The position numbers and the translations under genes were made by a program. DNA of 64,000 nucleotides from Flavivirga algicola (GTDB taxonomy: Bacteria; Bacteroidota; Bacteroidia; Flavobacteriales; Flavobacteriaceae): positions 124,001-188,000 of the forward strand of contig NZ_JABBHF010000004.1 of assembly GCF_012910715.1 (NCBI RefSeq). The letters run 5' to 3'. The notes below the pieces were generated by a model. It made no database searches, was not told the origin of the DNA, and was given only the letters and a program-made list of their open reading frames with translations. Below, one piece after another: positions 50,690 through 58,339 of the stretch. How positions within the stretch are numbered: position 1 is the first letter of the stretch; each line of letters opens with the position of its first letter.

Positions 50690-51475
50690 ATGAAAAGATT
50701 ATTTTCTATCCTTGCCATAACAGGAATGGTGGCATTTGGAACTACTAACGCAACAACAATTGCAAACACAAATACAGCTGTAACGACAACTACTGTTAGT
50801 ACTATTCAAGAAGAAACTGAGGCTGCGGCGACAGCTGACGAACCTCTTGGATTTCATCAAGAATTGAAAAAACGTTTTATTGAAGGTGGAGCTGGCTTTA
50901 TGGGGATTGTATTATTATGTTTAATTCTTGGATTAGCAATTGCTATAGAAAGAATTATCTTTTTAAACCTTTCAACTACAAACACAAAAAAATTAACACA
51001 AAATGTGGAGGATGCTTTATCTTCTGGAGGTGTTGAAGCTGCAAAAGAAGTATGTAGAAATACAAAAGGACCTATCGCATCTATTTACTATCAAGGATTA
51101 GATAGAACAGATGAAGGTATCGAAGCTGCAGAAAAAGCTGTTGTGGCCTATGGAGGTGTTCAAATGGGTCAATTAGAGAAAAATGTATCTTGGATTTCAT
51201 TATTTATCGCTTTGGCACCAATGCTTGGTTTCATGGGAACGGTAATAGGTATGATTCAAGCATTCGATAAAATTGAAGCTGCTGGAGATATGCAACCATC
51301 TCTTGTTGCTGGTGGTATTAAAGTGGCACTTTTAACAACTGTATTTGGTTTGATAGTGGCTATTATACTTCAAATTTTTTACAATTATATTATTGCTAAA
51401 ATTGATAGTATTGTTAACGATATGGAAGATGCTTCTATTACGTTAATGGATCTATTAATTAGAAATAAAAAGTAA
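50690..51475 (+). CDS. exbB: ExbB/TolQ-type proton channel
   Basis: 261 residues. It has a Thr-rich N-terminal extension with a signal-like segment, then three membrane helices (about 68-90, 159-182, 205-226) and the conserved LAPMLGFMGTVIGMIQAF and ALLTTVFGLIVAII. With two ExbD proteins encoded downstream it forms the proton-motive-force engine for TonB receptors, of which there are several in this window. A TATCTTTA promoter-like box lies about 40 bp upstream of the start. Confidence 0.93.
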   Translation: MKRLFSILAITGMVAFGTTNATTIANTNTAVTTTTVSTIQEETEAAATADEPLGFHQELKKRFIEGGAGFMGIVLLCLILGLAIAIERIIFLNLSTTNTKKLTQNVEDALSSGGVEAAKEVCRNTKGPIASIYYQGLDRTDEGIEAAEKAVVAYGGVQMGQLEKNVSWISLFIALAPMLGFMGTVIGMIQAFDKIEAAGDMQPSLVAGGIKVALLTTVFGLIVAIILQIFYNYIIAKIDSIVNDMEDASITLMDLLIRNKK

Positions 51476-51494
51476 TAATTAAATATAAAAAATT

Positions 51495-51926
51495 ATGAAA
51501 TCACATAAAATTTTAAAAATAATAGCTTTCGCACTTGCTATTATTGGCGCGATTTTTGCGCTAATGATTATAGCAGGAGATGAAGAAAGAGCTCTGAGTA
51601 TGAGTGGTAATATGCTATACATCGCATATATTGTACTTGGGATCATATTAGTAATGGTTTTATTATTTGTTTTAAAAGGACTATTTGCAGGAAATATTAA
51701 AAAGACTTTAATGACCGTTGGTGCTTTTTTAGCCATTATTCTTATATCTTATTCTATATCTTCAGGTACAGATTTAGACCTAAAACCTTTTACAGATAAA
51801 GGGTTAGATGTTACTGAATCGACATCTAAAAAAGTAGGTGCTGGATTATATGCATTTTATGTATTGGCTTTTTTAGCTATTGCATCAATGGCATACTCTG
51901 GAGTAAAAAAATTATTTAATAAATAA
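51495..51926 (+). CDS. Four-helix membrane protein of the exb operon
   Basis: 143 residues with four predicted helices (about 5-25, 38-60, 69-87, 113-131). No known family beyond its constant place between exbB and exbD in flavobacteria (recalled). The helix 2-3 loop is short; the loop between helices 3 and 4 has an acidic periplasmic segment SSGTDLDLKPFTDKG. It starts 19 bp after exbB and ends 8 bp before exbD. Confidence 0.8.
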   Translation: MKSHKILKIIAFALAIIGAIFALMIIAGDEERALSMSGNMLYIAYIVLGIILVMVLLFVLKGLFAGNIKKTLMTVGAFLAIILISYSISSGTDLDLKPFTDKGLDVTESTSKKVGAGLYAFYVLAFLAIASMAYSGVKKLFNK

Positions 51927-51934
51927 AATAAATT

Positions 51935-52522
51935 ATGGCAAAAAGAGCAGCACCAGAAGTAAATGCAGGCTCCATGGCCGATATCGCATTCTTACTATTA
52001 ATATTTTTCTTAGTAACGACTACTATTGAGACCGATTCGGGAATTAATAGAAAGCTTCCGCCTATGGAAGAATCTGATGAAGACGTTGTTATCAAACAAA
52101 GAAATATTTTTACCGTATTATTAAATGGTAGAGATCAATTACTTGTAGAAGATGAGTTAATGGAGCTTAAGGATTTAAGAGCAGCGGCAGTTGAATTTTT
52201 AGATAACGGAGGCGATGGGTCTTGTGATTACTGTCAAGGAAAGAAAGATAAGTCATCTTCTGATAATCCAGATAAAGCAATTATATCTTTAAAGAATGAG
52301 CGTGAAACAACCTATAAAACTTATATAGCTGTCCAAAATGAATTGGTAGCGGCTTATAATGAATTAAGGGATACCAGAGCTCAAGCATTATATGGAAAGT
52401 CTTTTGCAGAAATGCAAGCAGATTACAAAGATGTAAATTGGCCAGGGAATAAGGAAAACTTAAAAGCTAAGATAGATCAAATAAAAGTTGATTATCCGCA
52501 AAAGCTTTCAGAAGTACAATAA
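51935..52522 (+). CDS. exbD: ExbD biopolymer transport protein, with Cys insert
   Basis: 195 residues, longer than usual (about 140). N-terminal GSMADIAFLLLIFFLVTTTI holds the membrane helix with the essential Asp; periplasmic domain follows (NIFTVLLNGRDQLLVEDE). An insert near 95-110 has DGSCDYCQGKKDKSSSD with a CxxC. The C-terminal extension is helical. It pairs with ExbB and the second ExbD. Confidence 0.9.
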   Translation: MAKRAAPEVNAGSMADIAFLLLIFFLVTTTIETDSGINRKLPPMEESDEDVVIKQRNIFTVLLNGRDQLLVEDELMELKDLRAAAVEFLDNGGDGSCDYCQGKKDKSSSDNPDKAIISLKNERETTYKTYIAVQNELVAAYNELRDTRAQALYGKSFAEMQADYKDVNWPGNKENLKAKIDQIKVDYPQKLSEVQ

Positions 52523-52539
52523 TTTAACATTCTATAAAT

Positions 52540-53016
52540 ATGTCTAAATTTAAAAAGAAAAAAAGCGGTGATATGCCAGCGGTTAATACAGCATCTTTAC
52601 CAGATATTGTATTTATGTTATTATTCTTCTTTATGGTGGCTACAGTAATGAGGCAAAACACCTTGAAAATTGAGAATAATTTACCGTTTGCAGATCAAGT
52701 GGAGAAACTAGATAAAAAAGATTTAGTTATGTATATTTATGCTGGTAAACCAAGTGCTAATTATACGCAGTATGGTAAAGAGGCTAGAATACAACTTAAT
52801 GACGATTTTGCTAGTGTAAAAGATGTAGCTGCTTTTATAGCTGCAGAGAGAGCCTCAAAGCGTGAAGAGTTAATACCATTTTTAACGACGGCTTTAAAAG
52901 TAGATAGTGATGCTAATATGGGCCTAATTGGTGATATTAAGCAAGAGTTAAGAAAAGTAAATGCGCTTAAAATTAACTACACGACTAAAAAAGGTTCTGT
53001 ACTAGGAAGAGAATAG
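52540..53016 (+). CDS. exbD: ExbD biopolymer transport protein, second copy
   Basis: 158 residues. TASLPDIVFMLLFFFMVATVMR holds the membrane helix with Asp in LPDIVFM; a short periplasmic domain follows. Twin exbD genes with distinct periplasmic parts are usual in Bacteroidota. 17 bp after the first exbD; operon ends at the next terminator. Confidence 0.9.
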   Translation: MSKFKKKKSGDMPAVNTASLPDIVFMLLFFFMVATVMRQNTLKIENNLPFADQVEKLDKKDLVMYIYAGKPSANYTQYGKEARIQLNDDFASVKDVAAFIAAERASKREELIPFLTTALKVDSDANMGLIGDIKQELRKVNALKINYTTKKGSVLGRE

Positions 53017-53044
53017 TTTTTATACTCTTAAAATTTTATATGTT

Positions 53045-53075
53045 AAGGCGTTTTGATTTATCAAAACGCCTTTTA
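53045..53075 (+). terminator. Intrinsic terminator after exb operon
   Basis: Stem AAGGCGTTTTGAT / ATCAAAACGCCTT (13 bp), TT centre, followed by T-rich run. Confidence 0.85.
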
Positions 53076-53137
53076 ATTTTTTAAAACCTAGACAATTTTG
53101 GTTATCATTGTACCTAAATAGAATAACAACATTATTA

Positions 53138-53833
53138 ATGAAATATCTATTTATAGCCCTATTTTTTTTAACGAGTAGTTTTATATGCTGTTTTACCCAA
53201 GAGCTTAATGAACAAGTGATAGACTCGCTTTATAAGGAGGATCAATTTTATGCAGGTATAACTTATAATTTACTAGGTAAAAGGCCCACAGATGTTTCTC
53301 AAAGTGGTTTTTCTCTAGGATTTCATCTGGGATTTATAAAAGATATGCCTATTAATAAAAATAGAAATATAGCCATTGGTGTAGGGCTTGGGTATTCTGC
53401 CAATTCATATAATCAAAACCTACTTATAAATAAAGACGCCATAGGTAATACAACTTATACTATTTTGGATAATAGTAGTACTTATGCTAAAAATAAGTTT
53501 TCTAGTCATTTAATTGAGCTTCCCATTGAGTTTAGATGGCGCACATCTACAGCAGCAGATTATAATTTTTGGCGTATTTATGCTGGTTTTAAGCTAGGTT
53601 ATGTGTTAGCTCATACAGCCAAGTACAGAGGCGATTTAGGAAAGCTAAGACATACCAATATTAAAGATTTTAATGACTTTCAATATGGTTTAACACTTAG
53701 TGCAGGTTATAATACATGGAATTTATTTTTGTATTACGCTTTAAATCCTGTTTTTTCTGGTGATGCCCGTTTAAATGGAGATCAAATGGATATGAATGCT
53801 ATAAAAATTGGCTTGATGTTTTATATATTATAG
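53138..53833 (+). CDS. Outer-membrane beta-barrel protein, PorT-like
   Basis: 231 residues from ATG 53138, which begins the signal peptide (MKYLFIALFFLTSSF); a start at 53108 would precede it. The mature part has alternating beta strands with glycine turns (AGITYNLL, IAIGVGLGYSAN, FWRIYAGFKLGYVLAH, GLTLSAGYNTWNLFLYYALNP) and ends KIGLMFYIL, typical of 8-10-strand barrels of the PorT family. Function unknown. The gene follows the exb operon but behind a terminator. Confidence 0.85.
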   Translation: MKYLFIALFFLTSSFICCFTQELNEQVIDSLYKEDQFYAGITYNLLGKRPTDVSQSGFSLGFHLGFIKDMPINKNRNIAIGVGLGYSANSYNQNLLINKDAIGNTTYTILDNSSTYAKNKFSSHLIELPIEFRWRTSTAADYNFWRIYAGFKLGYVLAHTAKYRGDLGKLRHTNIKDFNDFQYGLTLSAGYNTWNLFLYYALNPVFSGDARLNGDQMDMNAIKIGLMFYIL

Positions 53834-53886
53834 TTACCATGCATTAAAGAAAAGGTATTCTGGAATTGAGATAATCGAAGAAACTT

Positions 53887-54516
53887 ATGACTGTATTAAG
53901 CCAACTTTCATCATCCTTAGGACAAAAAGGAAATGGCGCAAATATTGCTTTAGCTAAAGGAATTGCAGAAGCCGAAAATAATAATGCAATTCAGGAACTT
54001 ATTAAGAATTTGAAAAACAAGGATAAAAAAATTCAAGCTGATTGCATAAAAACTCTTTACGAAACTGCCTATATAAAACCTGACTTGATTGCTAATTATT
54101 ATGTAGAATTTCTGGAATTACTATCGAGTAAAAACAATAGGTTGGTTTGGGGAGGAATGATAGCTCTAGCAACAATTTCGGATTTAAAAAGTAAGGAGTT
54201 ATTTGAATCAATAGAGCTGATTTCTAATACTGTAAATAAAGGTTCTGTAATAACGGTTGATGCAGGAGTTGAAATATATACAAACCTCAATAAATATTCG
54301 GAGTTTCAAGGCAAAGTTGAGAACTTGTTGATTGACCAACTGTGGAAATGTCCAATTAAACAATTACCTAAATACATGGAAAAATCAACTATATTGATAA
54401 ATGAGAAGAATAAAGAAATTTATCAAAAAATAATAAATGAACGAAAGGCAGAATGTGAAAAAGAGTCACAGGTAAAACGACTTGATAAAGTATTGAAACT
54501 GATTGAAAAATTATAA
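53887..54516 (+). CDS. HEAT/ARM-like repeat protein
   Basis: 209 residues, all-helical, no signal peptide. Repeats such as NNAIQELIKNLKNKDKKIQADCIKTLYETAY and NNRLVWGGMIALATISDLKSKELFE have the helix-helix spacing of HEAT repeats. No catalytic motif. It lies alone on the plus strand between a barrel-protein gene and a hairpin element. Its neighbourhood looks like a gene cassette, so recent gain is possible (inference). Confidence 0.7.
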   Translation: MTVLSQLSSSLGQKGNGANIALAKGIAEAENNNAIQELIKNLKNKDKKIQADCIKTLYETAYIKPDLIANYYVEFLELLSSKNNRLVWGGMIALATISDLKSKELFESIELISNTVNKGSVITVDAGVEIYTNLNKYSEFQGKVENLLIDQLWKCPIKQLPKYMEKSTILINEKNKEIYQKIINERKAECEKESQVKRLDKVLKLIEKL

Positions 54517-54521
54517 AAACG

Positions 54522-54665
54522 CATAGTAACAATGGTTATAAGTAATTACTCGTTCTCGCCTACTACTTCTGAAAATCCTCACGGATTTTCAGTTTGGTGT
54601 GTATTTGCAAAGTTTAGTGTAAACCCTAATCTTTAACTTGTGTAAACTATGTCTCTTAACGAACA
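54522..54665. repeat. Hairpin-bearing repeat-like element downstream of HEAT gene
   Basis: Contains a perfect 10-bp hairpin (54569-54578 / 54583-54592, CTGAAAATCC / GGATTTTCAG, loop TCAC) inside flanking sequence with weak dyad ends, CATAGT near 54524 and ACTATG near 54645. Layout resembles intergenic elements I recall downstream of accessory genes in Flavobacteriaceae, and also an attC-like fold. No integrase nearby. Confidence 0.45.
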
Positions 54666-54685
54666 TTCCATGAAGATGGGATCTA

Positions 54686-55291
54686 TTATAACCAGTAAGG
54701 TACTAAAATCAACTGCGGAAGCATTCCAATAAAAACCCCCATAATAAGTTCTTTATAAGTATGCGCATTTAAGTGTAGTCTGGATGTAGCGATGGCACCC
54801 ATTATAATGACTACTAAAGCCAGTGTATTATTAATATTTATACTAAAATGGATGCTTAGGGTAACAAAAAACATAAATAACCCAGAAATAGCAATCATAT
54901 GTATGCTTGCTTTAAATTTAAGAATGGCTAACATTAAACAAGCCATGGTAGAGATTAATATACCAACAAAGAAGAAATAAAGTTCTATAATTTGAGATGG
55001 TGTTATAATGCGTTGTAACACTATTATAACCACAAAGCAATTTAGTATTAACGGAATAATACGTTCTTTTGTGGTTTTCAGATAAATTGATTTTACCTTG
55101 CCTAATGTTTTTAATAAAAAATAAAGAAGGATGGGTAAAATTACGGTTAGTATAAAAAGAGAAACTAACTTTGCTTTTACTATTTCCTCGGGAATAAACC
55201 GGGGTGAGTTATCAAAATAGAAAAGGACACCCAATAAAGGCATAAATAATGGATGAAAAATATATGAGATACTTCTAAGTATTTTATCCAT
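54686..55291 (-). CDS. PAP2-like integral membrane phosphatase
   Basis: 201 residues with six membrane helices. Loose PAP2 signature: KTTKERIIPL (motif 1 region), KASIHMIAISGLF (SGH is SIH here), and SRLHLNAHTYKELIMG (SRxxxxxH with Glu/Tyr later). The conserved His and Arg survive, but the first His of the SGH motif is in a changed context, so activity is uncertain. Its start abuts rpoN (1-bp overlap), so both are coexpressed. Likely undecaprenyl-phosphate or phosphatidate phosphatase-like. Confidence 0.7.
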   Translation of the reverse strand: MDKILRSISYIFHPLFMPLLGVLFYFDNSPRFIPEEIVKAKLVSLFILTVILPILLYFLLKTLGKVKSIYLKTTKERIIPLILNCFVVIIVLQRIITPSQIIELYFFFVGILISTMACLMLAILKFKASIHMIAISGLFMFFVTLSIHFSININNTLALVVIIMGAIATSRLHLNAHTYKELIMGVFIGMLPQLILVPYWL

Positions 55292-56748
55292 TATATTTTT
55301 TTACGTAATCGGGCAACAGGAATATCTAGTTGCTCTCTATATTTTGCAACGGTACGACGGGCAATTGGATAGCCTTTTTCTTTTAAAATAGTTGCTAAAG
55401 TTTCATCGGTGAGAGGTTTCTTTTTATTTTCTTCTTCTATGACTGTTTCTAATATTTTCTTTATTTCTCTGGTAGAGACATCTTCTCCCTGATCGTTTTT
55501 CATAGATTCAGAGAAGAACTCCTTAATTAGTTTTGTTCCGTAAGGCGTGTCTACATACTTGCTATTTGCTACCCTGGATACTGTTGAAACATCCATAGAA
55601 ATTTCGTCGGCGATATCTTTAAGAATCATAGGCTTTAAGTTACGTTCGTCGCCTGTTAAGAAATAATCCTTTTGATAATGCATAATAGCACTCATGGTAA
55701 CAAATAAGGTTTGCTGACGTTGTTTTATGGCCTCAATAAACCATTTTGCAGCATCTAGCTTTTGCTTGATGAAGATAACAGCATCTTTTTGTGACTTAGA
55801 TTTGTCTTTAGTGTCTTTATAACCTTTAAGCATATTATTATACTCTCTAGATACATGCAGCTCTGGTGCATTTCTTCCATTAAGTGTTAGCTCTAATTCT
55901 CCATCTACAATTTTAATAGCAAAATCTGGAACGACATGTTCAACAATTCTATTATTCCCAGCATAAGAGCCTCCAGGCTTTGGATTTAAATGTTCAATTT
56001 CTGAAATGGCTTCCTTTAATTGTGTTTCGGAGATATCAAATTTTTGAATTAATTTTTTATAATGCTTTTTTGTAAACTGATCGAAAGCATTATCAATAAT
56101 ATCAATTGCTAGTGCACAAGATTGTGTTTTCTCTTTTCTATGTAGCTGAATGCTTAAACATTCTTGCAAACTTCTGGCTCCAACTCCTGCAGGATCTAAT
56201 TGATGTACAATTTTTAGAACATCCTTAATCTTTTCTTCGGTAGTATAAACGTTTTGTGTAAAAGCCAAATCGTCCATAATATCACTTAATTCTCTTCGTA
56301 TATAGCCACTTTCGTCGACGCTACCTACTAAGAATTCTGCAATTTCACGCTCTTCATCATCAAGACGATAGGTGTTTAATTGATTGATTAAATGTTGTGT
56401 GAAAGAAGTTCCAGCAGCATATGGCATCGTTTTTTCATCATCATCGCTACTATAATTATTTGCTTGTGTACGGTAATCTGGAATTTCATCATCACTCAAA
56501 TATTCATCAACATTAATGTCATCGGCATTTATAGACTCACTATCATTGAAATCTTCAGCATTATCAAACTCAGAATCGTATTCATTATCATTATCGGCTT
56601 TCCCGCCTTCAAGAGCAGGGTTTTCCTCCAATTCTTGTTTTAAGCGTTGTTCGAAAGCTTGTGTAGGCAGTTGTATCAATTTCATTAATTGAATTTGCTG
56701 CGGGGATAATTTTTGGGATAATTTAAATTGTAAATACTGCTTAAGCAT
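55291..56748 (-). CDS. rpoN: RNA polymerase sigma-54 factor
   Basis: 485 residues. Region I is Gln/Leu-rich with QKLSPQQIQLMKLIQLPTQAFEQRLKQELEENPAL; region II is very acidic (about 45-115, many D/E/N). Region III includes the HTH DISMDVSTVSRVANSKYVDTPYG, and the C-terminal RpoN box ARRTVAKYRE is complete. Directs transcription from -24/-12 promoters with an enhancer-binding protein. Overlaps the PAP2-like gene start by 1 bp. Confidence 0.97.
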   Translation of the reverse strand: MLKQYLQFKLSQKLSPQQIQLMKLIQLPTQAFEQRLKQELEENPALEGGKADNDNEYDSEFDNAEDFNDSESINADDINVDEYLSDDEIPDYRTQANNYSSDDDEKTMPYAAGTSFTQHLINQLNTYRLDDEEREIAEFLVGSVDESGYIRRELSDIMDDLAFTQNVYTTEEKIKDVLKIVHQLDPAGVGARSLQECLSIQLHRKEKTQSCALAIDIIDNAFDQFTKKHYKKLIQKFDISETQLKEAISEIEHLNPKPGGSYAGNNRIVEHVVPDFAIKIVDGELELTLNGRNAPELHVSREYNNMLKGYKDTKDKSKSQKDAVIFIKQKLDAAKWFIEAIKQRQQTLFVTMSAIMHYQKDYFLTGDERNLKPMILKDIADEISMDVSTVSRVANSKYVDTPYGTKLIKEFFSESMKNDQGEDVSTREIKKILETVIEEENKKKPLTDETLATILKEKGYPIARRTVAKYREQLDIPVARLRKKI

Positions 56749-56817
56749 ATTCTGATTTGGTTTAAGATAAAAGTAAAAAAAAACTTTTACCTGTAAATAG
56801 CCAAAGAACTATTGTTT

Positions 56818-58251
56818 TTAAAATTCTGCATTTTGTGGTGTTCTTGGAAAAGGAATAACATCTCTAATGTTGCTCATCCCTGTAGCAAACATGACTAAAC
56901 GCTCAAAACCTAGTCCGAAACCAGAGTGAATTGCCGTACCATATTTTCTTAAATCCAGATACCACCAAAGGTCTTCTTCTGGAATGTTTATTGCTGCCAT
57001 TCTTTGTTTTAATATATCTAATCGTTCTTCACGTTGCGCACCACCAACAATTTCGCCTATACCTGGAAATAAAATATCCATAGCGCGTACCGTTTTTCCG
57101 TCGTCGTTTAAACGCATATAAAACGCTTTGATATTGGCTGGGTAATCAAATAATATCACAGGGCATTTAAAGTGTTTTTCTACAAGAAAACGCTCATGTT
57201 CACTCTGTAAATCCGTTCCCCATTCGTTAATTAAATATTTAAATTTCTTTTTCTTATTGGGTTTACTATTGCGTAAAATGTCAATGGCTTCTGTATAGCT
57301 AACACGTTTAAAATGATTATCTGTTACAAAGTTCAGTTTTTCAATTAAAGTCATTTCGTTTCTTTCGGCTTGAGGCTTTGTTTTATCCTCATCTTGCAGG
57401 CGTTTATCTAGAAACTCTAAATCCTCACGGTTATTATCTAAAATGTATTTTATAACAGATTTCATGAAATCTTCAGCCAAGTCCATATTACCAGCCAGAT
57501 CCATAAAAGCGACCTCGGGTTCAATCATCCAGAACTCTGCTAGATGGCGAGAGGTGTTCGAATTTTCTGCTCTAAAAGTAGGTCCAAATGTATATACTTT
57601 ACCTAAAGACATGGCATAGGTCTCTGCTTCAAGCTGACCAGAAACGGTTAAATTGGTTTCTTTTCCAAAGAAATCTTTCGAGTAATCCACATTTCCTTCA
57701 TCATCTAATGGTGGATTTTTAGTATCTAGATTCGAAACTTTAAACATTTCTCCTGCACCTTCGGCATCGCTTCCCGTTATAATAGGCGCATGCATATAGT
57801 AAAAACCATTTTCGTTAAAATATTTATGTATGGCAAACGATAATGCCGATCGTAAGCGCATAACAGCACTAAAGGTGTTTGTACGCGTACGTAAATGGGC
57901 ATTTTCTCTTAAAAACTCGAACGAATGTTTTTTGGGTTGAATAGGGTAGTTTTCGGGGTCTGAATCCCCTAAAACCTCTAATTGATTTACCTGTATTTCT
58001 ACTTTTTGTCCTTTTCCTTGGCTTTCAACTAGTTCCCCTTTAATATGTACAGCTGCTCCAGTAGTAATACGCTTTAAAAGTGCTTCATCAAATTTTTCAA
58101 AATCTACAACGCATTGAATATTACTCAATGTAGAGCCATCATTTAAAGCAATAAATCGGTTTGCTCTAAAAGTCCTAACCCAACCTTTAATGTCTACTTC
58201 TGGGAAAGTAATATCTTGAGATAATAATTCTGAAACAGTTCGTGATTTCAT
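56818..58251 (-). CDS. asnS: Asparaginyl-tRNA synthetase
   Basis: 477 residues; N-terminal OB-fold anticodon domain (VDIKGWVRTFRANRFIALNDGS), then class II catalytic domain with motif 2 TFRAENSNTSRHLAEFWMIEPE and motif 3 GFGLGFERLVMFATG. MHAPIITGSDAEGAGEMF is typical of AsnRS. It has an insertion around 265-330 (LDKRLQDEDKTKPQAERNE) common in Bacteroidota. Charges tRNA-Asn. Sits 69 bp upstream of rpoN on the same strand. Confidence 0.96.
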   Translation of the reverse strand: MKSRTVSELLSQDITFPEVDIKGWVRTFRANRFIALNDGSTLSNIQCVVDFEKFDEALLKRITTGAAVHIKGELVESQGKGQKVEIQVNQLEVLGDSDPENYPIQPKKHSFEFLRENAHLRTRTNTFSAVMRLRSALSFAIHKYFNENGFYYMHAPIITGSDAEGAGEMFKVSNLDTKNPPLDDEGNVDYSKDFFGKETNLTVSGQLEAETYAMSLGKVYTFGPTFRAENSNTSRHLAEFWMIEPEVAFMDLAGNMDLAEDFMKSVIKYILDNNREDLEFLDKRLQDEDKTKPQAERNEMTLIEKLNFVTDNHFKRVSYTEAIDILRNSKPNKKKKFKYLINEWGTDLQSEHERFLVEKHFKCPVILFDYPANIKAFYMRLNDDGKTVRAMDILFPGIGEIVGGAQREERLDILKQRMAAINIPEEDLWWYLDLRKYGTAIHSGFGLGFERLVMFATGMSNIRDVIPFPRTPQNAEF

Positions 58252-58339
58252 ATGTGCTAAAATTTAAAATGTAAAGATAAAAAAGCCAATTGGCTTTTAG
58301 GTATCAAATTTTAAAAAACGAAACGGGTTTTATTGGAAT

